Shown: positions 47,408-55,442 of the stretch, piece by piece
Numbering within the stretch: position 1 is the first letter of the stretch
Layout: every line of letters begins with the position of its first letter
IMG/VR virus record: IMGVR_UViG_3300025168_000033
Coordinates: 102,533-166,532 of that record
Strand: one strand, 5' to 3'
Source: a virus
Length of the DNA: 64,000 nucleotides
Notes under the pieces: model-generated
Told to the model about the DNA's origin: nothing
The model's input: the letters and a program-made list of their open reading frames with translations, nothing else
Databases searched by the model: none
Made by a program: the position numbers and the translations under genes

Positions 47408-47937
47408 ATTTTATCTTTTATAATGTTGTATACAGTTTTTAAATCGTTTACCGATGTATCTATAACTTCAATATTTATTTTAGGTACTTGATGTTGAATT
47501 TCAAATATATGAGATGCAAATAAATATTGCATATCAGTATATTCGGTTGAAGTTAATTTGACTTTATTTTTAGGACCGCGATTTAAATAATCTCTATGAG
47601 TATTTTTTAAATAGAACATTGTAATTTCATTATCTTTAGAAAGTTCCTTAACATATTCAATATCCATATATGTCTTTCTTTTAAATTGTTCCGAATAAAC
47701 AAATTCACTTAAAAAGAATCTATCAAATATGTAAGTATCGTTAGGAATAATTTTTAGAAATTTTTGCGTGAAATTATGTATGCCTTCGTAAAATATTCCA
47801 AGATGTTCAAATGGAATATCATCAGGTTGTTTCTTGCCTGGCTTTACAAAAGTGCCAATATTATCGCGATGAAGTATTTCTATTAATGTTGTTTTTCCAC
47901 AACGTTCAATACCTTCAAGTATAATTAATTTAGCCAT
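47404..47937 (-). CDS. thymidylate-kinase-like dNMP kinase
   Basis: A 177-aa P-loop kinase. The Walker A is ILEGIERCGKTTLIEIL at residues 5-21, and the DR motif with aromatic neighbours is YIFDRFFLSEFVYS near residue 70. A lid-like YLNRGPKNKVKLTS lies near 115. Thymidylate kinases are usually 200-215 aa, so this is short. The gene is coupled to the thymidylate-synthase-family gene (1-nt overlap). It probably phosphorylates the product of that enzyme, as gp1 of T4 does for hydroxymethyl-dCMP. Confidence 0.8.
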   Translation of the reverse strand: MAKLIILEGIERCGKTTLIEILHRDNIGTFVKPGKKQPDDIPFEHLGIFYEGIHNFTQKFLKIIPNDTYIFDRFFLSEFVYSEQFKRKTYMDIEYVKELSKDNEITMFYLKNTHRDYLNRGPKNKVKLTSTEYTDMQYLFASHIFEIQHQVPKINIEVIDTSVNDLKTVYNIIKDKI

Positions 47938-48632
47938 TAAATAATGTTAAGAGATTCTAAATATTCTTCATCACGTTCAAATACATGTGCGGATACAACT
48001 GATGACATAAATGTTCCGACTTCGATATTTAATTGTTTTGCTATTTCACATTGAAATCTACCCCATATATACATATCAAGCTTTAAGACTTGTGCCATAT
48101 TTTGTGATCGCATATGTAAGTGCATATTTAATTTATTTTCACGAATTGATAGCGTAGCAGAATCACAACATGGAAATTCTAATGATTCATCTTTATCAAG
48201 TAATTGCAAATCATCACTAGACAAAATAGAAATTACCGCACGTCGGCTATTAGGATTGTCCTTTAATTCTTTGAGAATTATTGGTAGTTGTGAAACAATT
48301 CTAGGACCATAAAACGTATTAAAATTTGCAGGCAAATCAGGATTTTCAGGCTTCTTTAAAAATCTAGCAACCTGAGGATAGTCTTTTAAAACCGATTCAG
48401 TATCAGTGGATCCACTTATCATCCAGTCATAGAAATTAACAGCATATCCATAGTCAATACGACCTATATCTTCATCTTTAAAAATATATGATGTTGGATC
48501 GTTTACTAGATATGTTAGTCCTTGAATTTCACGCATGTCACCTATGCGCGAATCAGTTTTATAATCCGGTTGTATCCAGATTTCAGAAATAGTATCTACA
48601 AAAGCTTCTTGAAATGTATTGACTGCTATCAT
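47937..48632 (-). CDS. thymidylate-synthase-family enzyme, probable dCMP hydroxymethylase
   Basis: A 231-aa protein of the thymidylate synthase fold. It has YGPRIVSQLPIILKELKDNP and SRRAVISI near the phosphate site, and the nucleophile in EFPCCDSATLSI (usual PCH is PCC). After RS there are ten residues to an Asp (RSQNMAQVLKLD), where thymidylate synthase has Asn (RS...PFN) that reads uracil. Asp at this place is the hallmark of T4-type dCMP hydroxymethylase. Substrate therefore is likely dCMP with methylene-tetrahydrofolate. It leads directly into the dNMP kinase gene. Confidence 0.8.
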   Translation of the reverse strand: MIAVNTFQEAFVDTISEIWIQPDYKTDSRIGDMREIQGLTYLVNDPTSYIFKDEDIGRIDYGYAVNFYDWMISGSTDTESVLKDYPQVARFLKKPENPDLPANFNTFYGPRIVSQLPIILKELKDNPNSRRAVISILSSDDLQLLDKDESLEFPCCDSATLSIRENKLNMHLHMRSQNMAQVLKLDMYIWGRFQCEIAKQLNIEVGTFMSSVVSAHVFERDEEYLESLNII

Positions 48633-48671
48633 ATATGTTTATTTTTTATATTACTATTTTGTTACATTGTT

Positions 48672-49457
48672 TCATATTGATTTCTTAATTGTATTCCGTA
48701 ATTGACAATGTTCTGATATTAACATCTCATCATTAAATTCGTCAATATTACTTGACCAGAATATACGACCATATATTTCTCTATTATCAATATATTGCTT
48801 GATTTCGTTTTTACGTAAATTATCCGAGAATATTACATATTCATATCTTCCACTATTATCATCATATACAATTTTATCTAATGCTTTATTTGCTATATAA
48901 TATGTACAATGAACTACAGGCACTTCAATAAGACCTTTACAGGTTTGATTCAATATATAATGATATTCAGGCGATTCTTTAAAATATCCATTCTGGTCTA
49001 TCGATGAATGATAGTTTGAATATAGATTCGGTGTTTTTAAAAGTGGAGCAACAACATCAAATCCGGTAGACCTAATCGCGTTAATTGTATGCGGCAAGCA
49101 AATATTATCACAATCGGCTATGAAATAATCAGCACCTTCGCTTAATGCAAAGTCACATGAATTCTGCCTAATCTTTCCTAAGATTTTAAATCTATTTACA
49201 TTCCAATCATGATTGCCGGTAGATATTAAATTAGAGTCTATAGATGAATCATCTAAATATATCTTATATTTCCATTTATACTTTTTATAGAAGTCACGTA
49301 ACACCTCCGAGGTATCATCATTATTATCGTTTGTTCGTATATAAAAAATTGTATCTGATGATATTTCAGTTTGAGCTAATAAACTATCCAGATAAAACGG
49401 CAATATATGTCCGACTGATTTTGCCAGAATTGCTATTACTAAAGGTTTCTTTTTCAT
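48672..49457 (-). CDS. glycosyltransferase, GT-A type
   Basis: A 261-aa protein with a GT-A nucleotide-sugar fold. It starts PLVIAILAKSVGHILPFYLD, followed by TIFYIRTNDNNDDTSEVLRD, and carries a metal-binding FIADCDNICLP (DxD-type) near residue 122. The closing part includes YEYVIFSDNLRKNEIKQYID. The layout resembles the procollagen-type (GT25-like) and related families. It lies in the operon with the hydroxymethylase and sugar-activation genes, and would transfer a sugar to DNA or to a glycan. Acceptor unknown. Confidence 0.78.
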   Translation of the reverse strand: MKKKPLVIAILAKSVGHILPFYLDSLLAQTEISSDTIFYIRTNDNNDDTSEVLRDFYKKYKWKYKIYLDDSSIDSNLISTGNHDWNVNRFKILGKIRQNSCDFALSEGADYFIADCDNICLPHTINAIRSTGFDVVAPLLKTPNLYSNYHSSIDQNGYFKESPEYHYILNQTCKGLIEVPVVHCTYYIANKALDKIVYDDNSGRYEYVIFSDNLRKNEIKQYIDNREIYGRIFWSSNIDEFNDEMLISEHCQLRNTIKKSI

Positions 49458-49458
49458 G

Positions 49459-50700
49459 TTAAAATAATGAATTAGTCTCTACTGCAGGTAAACAAAATTT
49501 ATTGTAATTTTCTGGCTTTACAATCTCATCAATCATTGCATACCATTTATTAGGAAAGTCGTTAACGTGTAATTTATCAAATATTCCTTTTTGAATTTGT
49601 TTCCTAAATTCTAGATCTTCTGGAATTTCATTTATTATATCTAGTAACGTATCCGGATTATCATTCAATAAATCTACGTTATATGAATAATGTGAAATGT
49701 CTTTTAGGATAGTTTCTGCTGGATATTTATTTTCAAAATCATTTGAAAATGCAAGAACAGATGGAACTCCAAGTTCACCAACTTCTAGCATTGTTATTGG
49801 ACCTGTTTCCTTATAAGATCCGCTAATAAATGCTTTACAGTTTGCAGCAATTTTAAACATTTCATCACGCGGCATACCAACATGCACTTTAACATGTTCA
49901 TACAATTTTTCCTGTTTTAATATTCTATTAAGAATTGCATCCGCAGCATAATCATTGTGCTTAGTAAAAATATGGATATCACCACCTTTATAATCTGTCA
50001 AAAATTTCAATGTTTCTGGAATTCTTTTCATCTTATCTGTACGGCCTATCATCATAATATCACCAGTAGAACTTTTAACTTCTTGCTTAGGATTTTCAAA
50101 GCAGAAACTAAAGAATCCATTATTGAAATCTACAAACGGAATAGGAATAGGTGGTATTTTCTTGGCTTCCATAGTATATGTAGCCTTAGCAAAATCCGAG
50201 TTAGTCATCATAACAGTATTAACTCTACCGGGTGCTGTAGCTCTATAATTATCATGATCTAGATACCAATCTTTCATTCCAGGAAATGGGCATTCAACAA
50301 GTGCAATTTGTGCACTCATATGAAAAATATTGATGATATTTAATTTCTTGTTGCAGCTATATGGCATCAAGGTTTTACACATGTTATTCATCTTTTTACC
50401 GTCAGTAAATGCGTGATTAACTAAAACATCTATTCGTCTATCGACAATAATCTGTTGAATTTCTGGACCGATTCTAGATATTCTGCCTTTCTTACCGCAT
50501 AGAATTGAAGTAACAATATGATTTTCATGAATCTTAGGAGAATCCTTAGTTTCATGTGTGAATGAATATAGATAATGATTATTGTCAGTATTGTCATTGA
50601 CTAAGGCTTCCCACCAGGCAAGACAGACCCTTTCGGATCCGCCTGCTACTTTATTAATTTCAACTGGGCCTCGTGGTAAAAATACATGTAGATAATTCAT
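49459..50700 (-). CDS. glycosyltransferase, GT-B / GT4-like
   Basis: A 413-aa protein of the GT-B fold. The N-terminal domain opens MNYLHVFLPRGPVEINKVAG with GGSERVCLAWWEAL, a typical acceptor-side loop. The C-terminal domain has IMMIGRTDKMKRIPETLKFL (sugar-nucleotide entry), VHVGMPRDEMFKIAANCKAF and SGSYKETGPITMLEVGELGV (the E-x7-E motif region). It begins the operon downstream of the ligase gene and stops 1 nt before the GT-A gene. Two transferases would allow a mono- and a di-sugar on the same base, or different acceptors. Confidence 0.82.
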   Translation of the reverse strand: MNYLHVFLPRGPVEINKVAGGSERVCLAWWEALVNDNTDNNHYLYSFTHETKDSPKIHENHIVTSILCGKKGRISRIGPEIQQIIVDRRIDVLVNHAFTDGKKMNNMCKTLMPYSCNKKLNIINIFHMSAQIALVECPFPGMKDWYLDHDNYRATAPGRVNTVMMTNSDFAKATYTMEAKKIPPIPIPFVDFNNGFFSFCFENPKQEVKSSTGDIMMIGRTDKMKRIPETLKFLTDYKGGDIHIFTKHNDYAADAILNRILKQEKLYEHVKVHVGMPRDEMFKIAANCKAFISGSYKETGPITMLEVGELGVPSVLAFSNDFENKYPAETILKDISHYSYNVDLLNDNPDTLLDIINEIPEDLEFRKQIQKGIFDKLHVNDFPNKWYAMIDEIVKPENYNKFCLPAVETNSLF

Positions 50701-50715
50701 AGGTTGCGATTTAAA

Positions 50716-52041
50716 TTATATATCGCGACCATTTTCAAAAACATGTTTTAATACTGGAAATCTTAAGGATTCTTTACCTTGTTTGTTGACAGTATATTCG
50801 AAGAATTGAATAGTACAGGTCTTTCCTACAATTAAAGAATTATCTTTATAGAATGCTTGTCTTTGTTTCATAGATAAACCAGAGCCAACATCAACAAGAT
50901 TTCCTTTATGTTCTATTACTAGATTAGATACCATTTCTTCTTCAACCTCGGTAGATATTTTAGATCCATCTGGTTGTGGAATATATTTGATGTATCTTAC
51001 ATTTCCAGGAACAGTATCAATAATAACATATTCATCATCCATCATTTCCTTGACCTTAAGCAGATCTTTAGATCTTTTACCTTTGTAAGTAGTATCTTTA
51101 CGAACCATGAATCCTTCCCATTTCTTAGTTCTAGATTCATCTAACCAAGAATTAAAAATGTTCATGTCTGTTACTTGTTCTTGTTGTAGAACTTCAACAG
51201 TATTTGAATCTTTTAATATTGAACATTTTTCAGTTAGATTAATTAATCTTTCAGATAATAATGTTGTAGAAGATTCATTATCAAAATCCGTTTGAGTAAT
51301 CATATCAAATATCTTGAATTTTGGATTTTCGATAGTATGATTTTTCCTTCTGATTTCTGACATAACACCGTTAAAGTTATCTGTGCCATCTGGATTAATT
51401 AAACAGATTTCACCGTCGAAAACCGTATTAGGTGAATTTAATAATTTAATTTCATCAAGAACTTTTTGAATTGTATCAAAAGATTTACCTGATCGAGATA
51501 ATGCAATTGGTGTATTGTTAGGACCTGTAAAAATCAAACATCTTACACCATCAAGTTTCCTAGATGCAAACCATGTTTCTTTTTCAAAATCAACATATTC
51601 AGGATAGTAATCAACAGCTAGAGCTACATTAAATGATGGAACGATATCACCGAAGATTTTGTTAATAGTAGTACTTGATACACGAATCTTTAAATTGTTA
51701 TCGATCAATCCGTATATTAATTCTTCGTATTCCTTGTTTTGTTCGATATATCCAAGAACAGCGGCTATTGCAGAATGACCAGTTAAATCACGATTATTAA
51801 GGGCATCTAGTAAATCGAAGATTGAATCGAATTGAAATGTTGGTTGTAATTTGCTAGCCATTTTTCTAGCAGTTTTTTCATGAACACCATATTTTTTGTA
51901 TGGTGACATTGCATATAGAAATGCTTTCTTAATAAATTCATTATCAACATAATCGTTAAGAATTTGTTTCTTATCGTTATTTGAATTTGTTGATTTTAAT
52001 CGTGTGACCATGTCGGCCATAGTTCTAAATTGTTCAGTCAT
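50716..52041 (-). CDS. ATP-dependent DNA ligase
   Basis: A 441-aa enzyme if started at MTEQFRTMADMV (52041). Nucleotidyltransferase motifs are visible: WFASRKLDGVRCLIF (motif I, active Lys), FDGEICLI (III), WEGFMVRKDTTYKG (IV) and LLKVKEMMDDEYVIID (V), then an OB-fold. It seals nicks in phage DNA. An upstream in-frame ATG at 52065 exists, but that codon falls in the conserved leader where sister copies have CTG, so the downstream ATG is the better start. The gene follows leader element copy 1. Confidence 0.92.
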   Translation of the reverse strand: MTEQFRTMADMVTRLKSTNSNNDKKQILNDYVDNEFIKKAFLYAMSPYKKYGVHEKTARKMASKLQPTFQFDSIFDLLDALNNRDLTGHSAIAAVLGYIEQNKEYEELIYGLIDNNLKIRVSSTTINKIFGDIVPSFNVALAVDYYPEYVDFEKETWFASRKLDGVRCLIFTGPNNTPIALSRSGKSFDTIQKVLDEIKLLNSPNTVFDGEICLINPDGTDNFNGVMSEIRRKNHTIENPKFKIFDMITQTDFDNESSTTLLSERLINLTEKCSILKDSNTVEVLQQEQVTDMNIFNSWLDESRTKKWEGFMVRKDTTYKGKRSKDLLKVKEMMDDEYVIIDTVPGNVRYIKYIPQPDGSKISTEVEEEMVSNLVIEHKGNLVDVGSGLSMKQRQAFYKDNSLIVGKTCTIQFFEYTVNKQGKESLRFPVLKHVFENGRDI

Positions 52042-52065
52042 AATGTGCGTGTTTAAAGTTGTCAT

Positions 52066-52134
52066 TTATTAATTATTTATAGTTAAATATAAACAAAATA
52101 ATCGACAGTAAAAAATCCTAGAGCACTTATTTTA
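52066..52134 (-). promoter_or_regulatory. conserved leader/promoter element, copy 1 (ligase)
   Basis: Minus-strand order: a possible stem-loop around AGGATTTTTTACTGTCG with flanks AAAATAA/TTATTTT, then TTTTGTTTATATTTAAC, TATAAATA and TTAATAA, ending close to the ligase start. The same arrangement recurs at six other gene starts. It is probably a terminator-like hairpin followed by a promoter. Confidence 0.75.
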
Positions 52135-52137
52135 CAA

Positions 52138-52347
52138 TTAAGAATTTAACATTGAATCATTACCAAAATCAGAATTACCTAAATTTTGCTCTGTCATCAA
52201 TGAATAATCATTACAATTAAAAATACCGTTAACCATCGTAAATGGTGCTTGCTTTATCATTGATGCATTATATGCATTATATGATTGACAGCTACCAGCT
52301 TGTGGACATACACTGCTATCGGATTTTTGACCTGTACATTTAACCAT
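52138..52347 (-). CDS. small Cys-containing protein
   Basis: A 69-aa protein with MVKCTGQKSDSSVCPQAGSC near the N-terminus and NGIFNCNDYSLM later, giving four Cys. It is Ser/Asn/Gln-rich with no TM. It ends 2 nt after the reductase-like gene, so is co-translated with it, and stops just before leader copy 1. A metal or redox role is possible but not shown. Confidence 0.58.
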   Translation of the reverse strand: MVKCTGQKSDSSVCPQAGSCQSYNAYNASMIKQAPFTMVNGIFNCNDYSLMTEQNLGNSDFGNDSMLNS

Positions 52348-52349
52348 AA

Positions 52350-52838
52350 TTATTCCTTAAATTTGTTTATTGATTCTCTTAATAGCTGAGATTCTTTATT
52401 ATATATTTCCTCGTCATTACCGTTGTATGTTAGATGTACAGGTCGCGGAACATTAGCACCGACATATTCTAAAATATGTTTCATATGACTCGTACCTAAT
52501 AGATTGCCAGAAAAACTACCTGAATATCCGACGAGGAAAACATTCTTGTCTTTAAGATAATTTGGCCATCCTAAATTGTCGACTAATGCTTTAAATGGCG
52601 CTGGAAAGGAACCATTAAATTCCGGCATTACGAATACAAATTTAACAGCTTTATATACCGGATGCTTAATGTTAGATATTATCTCTTCTGGATTAATTGA
52701 TTCCTGTTTTACATCAAGTATTGTAGCAAGATCTGTTTTATTTACTATGGCCGCTATATTTGTAGCAAGCTTAGAGCCAAATCCCTTATCCGTACTTAAT
52801 TTAAGAATAATATATTTAGTCACTGGTTTACCAGACAT
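52350..52838 (-). CDS. NADPH-dependent FMN reductase-like flavoprotein
   Basis: A 162-aa flavodoxin-like protein. The signature FVFVMPEFNGSFPAPFKALVDNLG corresponds to the PEYNGSxPxxLKNxxD motif of the NADPH-dependent FMN reductase/azoreductase family, and is followed by NVFLVGYSGSFSGNLLGTSH. Such enzymes reduce flavins, quinones or chromate. Phage copies are uncommon; it might support ribonucleotide reduction or counter redox stress. The start overlaps the upstream gene by 11 nt. Confidence 0.82.
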   Translation of the reverse strand: MSGKPVTKYIILKLSTDKGFGSKLATNIAAIVNKTDLATILDVKQESINPEEIISNIKHPVYKAVKFVFVMPEFNGSFPAPFKALVDNLGWPNYLKDKNVFLVGYSGSFSGNLLGTSHMKHILEYVGANVPRPVHLTYNGNDEEIYNKESQLLRESINKFKE

Positions 52839-53307
52839 AATTTATATGTTTAGGGAGTTTAGCTCTTTCTTCTTTAGTCATTTCTTCCAGTTCCATTTCA
52901 GTAGGTTTTATTCCAAATCTCTGAATTTCTGGATATTTTTCAGTCCAATTCCACTCCGATTCATATTTAGCATTTGTCGCTTCTGCTATTCTATCTATCT
53001 CTTTTAATGTAGCATCGAACGTTTGTGTTCTAGTTAATTTATAGCTAGCGCAATATCTAGATCCAGAAATAAAGTATCTATTTTTATGACGCATTTCAGG
53101 ATTATGTTCACCTACACGAATAATAATTCTTGACATAAATTCAGATTCAGGTCTAGGATAAGCCCATCTAAAAAATGAAATAGTTTCACTTTCATGTGAT
53201 AATTCTGTTTCTAGAAAATTCCATCCATCGACAGTACATTTAAAATCCGATACGGCATTGTCTTCCAACGTTATTGTTAAATTTGGTTTCATAATTGTGT
53301 TTATCAT
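52828..53307 (-). CDS. protein of unknown function
   Basis: A 159-aa alpha/beta protein. Features are NLTITLEDNAVSDFKCTVDG, FFRWAYPRPESEFMSRIIIR and a late helix FDATLKEIDRIAEATNAKYE. No motif recognised. Two starts are possible (MINTIM or MKPNL); the second shortens it by five residues. It is 2 nt downstream of the exonuclease gene and overlaps the reductase start. Confidence 0.58.
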   Translation of the reverse strand: MINTIMKPNLTITLEDNAVSDFKCTVDGWNFLETELSHESETISFFRWAYPRPESEFMSRIIIRVGEHNPEMRHKNRYFISGSRYCASYKLTRTQTFDATLKEIDRIAEATNAKYESEWNWTEKYPEIQRFGIKPTEMELEEMTKEERAKLPKHINYVW

Positions 53308-53309
53308 TT

Positions 53310-54098
53310 TTATTGGTGTAAAATTGTTTGAGCTAATTTATCATGAATTTGTTTTGCATATTGTTTTGTTTCTACAGGGAAATCAGCCTTTTCAGCAATC
53401 CATAAGAAATATTTAGAATCTTCAGCATATACTTCATGTACTGTCTTATCTTTATGCTTACCAAAAGTAAATACTAATTGACCATCTTTCTTAGCGAACT
53501 TACCTGCAAGATCCAGTTTTTCTGTTTCTTCATGATATTTTATATCACTAATAGTGTCACTTGTTTCAGGTAATTGTTCACTAAATATTTCATTGAATTT
53601 CTTGAATATTTCAATAGTAGCTTCATTATCGGCCTGTGCCGAGTGAGCATCTTCAAGATTATTTCCAGTAAATCGTTTGTATGTTCCTGAAAGAGTTCTT
53701 GGCTCTAGCACCTGTAAAATCTTAAAGATATCAATGACTTTATGATTCTTATAATTCCAAGTCTTACCTGCACGATAGAATTCCTCAAGCAAAAGTGGAA
53801 TATCAAATTTGATTACGTTATATCCAGCCAAGTCGCATCCTTCAATAAATTCAAGAACACCTTCAGCAACAATACCGCCAAACTTATCCTGATCTTCTAC
53901 GTCACTATTAGATATTCCGTGACATTGAAATGCGCCATCAGGAATAGGAATTCCAGGATTTACGAGAGTATGAAAGCTCGCTATTTCATTAAAATTTTCA
54001 TCGATTTTTGTTATTGCAATTTCAACAATACGATCTTTAGATGTGGATACGCCAGTAGTTTCTAAATCAAAAAATGCAACAGGTCTAGATAGCTTCAT
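53310..54098 (-). CDS. DEDDh 3'-5' exonuclease with C-terminal DUF3820-like domain
   Basis: A 262-aa protein. Residues 6-175 are a DnaQ/RNase T-type exonuclease: FFDLETTGVSTSKDRIVEIA (DxE), FQCHGISNSDVE, LAGYNVIKFDIPLLLEEF (Exo II Asp) and DAHSAQADNEATIEIF (Exo III H..D). Residues ~208-255 (LVFTFGKHKDKTVHEVYAED then KYFLWI) match the small DUF3820-like module often joined to such nucleases. It may proofread, repair or degrade DNA. The start overlaps the guanylate-kinase-like gene by 14 nt. Confidence 0.87.
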   Translation of the reverse strand: MKLSRPVAFFDLETTGVSTSKDRIVEIAITKIDENFNEIASFHTLVNPGIPIPDGAFQCHGISNSDVEDQDKFGGIVAEGVLEFIEGCDLAGYNVIKFDIPLLLEEFYRAGKTWNYKNHKVIDIFKILQVLEPRTLSGTYKRFTGNNLEDAHSAQADNEATIEIFKKFNEIFSEQLPETSDTISDIKYHEETEKLDLAGKFAKKDGQLVFTFGKHKDKTVHEVYAEDSKYFLWIAEKADFPVETKQYAKQIHDKLAQTILHQ

Positions 54099-54666
54099 TA
54101 AATAGGGTTTTAGTTAATTTATGTGATAATTTAAATTGTTCTCTTAATTCTACGCGTTTTATAACATCGGATACTATATTGAATTCCGAATCTTTTATCA
54201 TGATATCCCAGTCAACATAGGATTTGAAATCTTCAGTATCTGCAGCAATACGCCTTGAAATATTATCGACATCACCTCGATCGGCTAATCGATTTTCACG
54301 GATCGTTTGATCGATATTAAAAAATATGACAATAGATTTATCTCTATCAGTTTTTACAAGATCGGCTAAACCTGCAGGAGTCATAATAAACAATTGACTA
54401 TTGTTCATTTCCTTTTTAGTTGTTCCGTAAGACCAGCCGTTAAATTCCTGATTCTCATAAAATTCAGAACGAGATACCATATTATTAAATTCCGTGTCGT
54501 CTATATAATGATAATCAACACCATCCTGTTCACCTTCACGTATAGGTCTTGTAGTATAGGAAATACTTTGAGTAAGGCCTAGATTTATTAAATCTTTACG
54601 AGCATGATCCTTGCCTGATGCAGCTGGACCTACAAGAATTATTCTATCAATTATCGATCGCCGCAT
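54085..54666 (-). CDS. guanylate kinase-like nucleotide kinase
   Basis: A 193-aa protein. The P-loop is ILVGPAASGKDHARKDL at residues 10-26. The GMP-binding region is typical: SISYTTRPIREGEQDGVDYH with YIDDTEF, then FNGWSYGTTKKEM. Guanylate kinases make GDP/dGDP from GMP/dGMP for nucleotide supply. Normal length is about 200 aa, so it looks complete. The start overlaps the 58-aa gene by 20 nt. Confidence 0.85.
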   Translation of the reverse strand: MRRSIIDRIILVGPAASGKDHARKDLINLGLTQSISYTTRPIREGEQDGVDYHYIDDTEFNNMVSRSEFYENQEFNGWSYGTTKKEMNNSQLFIMTPAGLADLVKTDRDKSIVIFFNIDQTIRENRLADRGDVDNISRRIAADTEDFKSYVDWDIMIKDSEFNIVSDVIKRVELREQFKLSHKLTKTLFNEAI

Positions 54667-54823
54667 ATATGTCAGTATTTAAGATTTTTTGAATTTTGAC
54701 TCCTAGTTCTGTTGAGTTAGGTGTTTCTATTGTTGCAGATACAAGATCTAACAATAAAGAATCCTTGTCTGGATGTACATTTAAAAAATGTTCCAATACT
54801 TTTCTACGATTATTGTCTGTCAT
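54647..54823 (-). CDS. small helical protein
   Basis: A 58-aa protein, MTDNNRRKVLEHFLNVHPDK and onward, ending DIYAAIDN. It is mostly helical, acidic and without Cys or TM. The stop overlaps the guanylate-kinase-like gene by 20 nt, supporting its reality. Not recognised. Confidence 0.62.
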   Translation of the reverse strand: MTDNNRRKVLEHFLNVHPDKDSLLLDLVSATIETPNSTELGVKIQKILNTDIYAAIDN

Positions 54824-54872
54824 AATAGGTTTGTTTTTATTTTATATTCACGTTAATATTAATTGTTTCATC

Positions 54873-55079
54873 TTAAAAATCACTGTATAATTTATCAAAA
54901 AATGTTTTTGCATCTTCAGCACTATCATATTCAGCAGTTACCGATGATTTGTCGGATACTATTGTAAATTGAATTCTATTGCTTATTTGTTCTATTCTTG
55001 TAATTTTATCAAGATTCAAAAGAACAATATTAAACTGATCCTTGCCTTTCTTTACTTTTATTTTAATTAAATTTGCCAT
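54873..55079 (-). CDS. small beta/helix protein
   Basis: A 68-aa protein, MANLIKIKVKKGKDQFNIVL and onward. It alternates strands and ends in a helix (SAEDAKTFFDKLYSDF). It is 2 nt downstream of the 119-aa gene. The fold pattern (five strands plus one helix) could suit a small nucleic-acid or protein-binding domain. Not recognised. Confidence 0.6.
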   Translation of the reverse strand: MANLIKIKVKKGKDQFNIVLLNLDKITRIEQISNRIQFTIVSDKSSVTAEYDSAEDAKTFFDKLYSDF

Positions 55080-55081
55080 AG

Positions 55082-55441
55082 TTATTCTTTGTTAAACCAT
55101 CCTAATCGATTCATTTCATCAATTAGCTGTAAGATTGCTGATGCTAATTCAGGATTCTCATTATCTAAAATAGTCATCCATTTTGCATTACGACTTGATA
55201 GACCAATAAGATATGATTCATTATCAGCAATCCAAGAACCATCAGGATTTTTTTTATCTACCTGATTTATCCACGGCATAGAGAATTTACCGTTATCTTC
55301 TAGGACATTTCCTTCAATCATGAAATTGTCACATTCGTATGTTATGGTTCGAGTATATATGAAGTCTTCTTTAATAGAGGCTTCTTCTTTAACTTCCTTG
55401 ACATACCAGTCGTTTCCTACTTTTATTCTTTCTTTTGCCAT
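55082..55441 (-). CDS. protein of unknown function
   Basis: A 119-aa acidic protein, beginning AKERIKVGNDWYVKEVKEEA and ending LQLIDEMNRLGWFNKE. It contains a beta-rich middle (YTRTITYECDNFMIEGNVLE). It is 1 nt downstream of the VirE-N-like gene and 2 nt upstream of the 68-aa gene, making a three-gene unit from leader copy 2. No family recognised. Confidence 0.58.
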   Translation of the reverse strand: MAKERIKVGNDWYVKEVKEEASIKEDFIYTRTITYECDNFMIEGNVLEDNGKFSMPWINQVDKKNPDGSWIADNESYLIGLSSRNAKWMTILDNENPELASAILQLIDEMNRLGWFNKE

Positions 55442-55442
55442 G

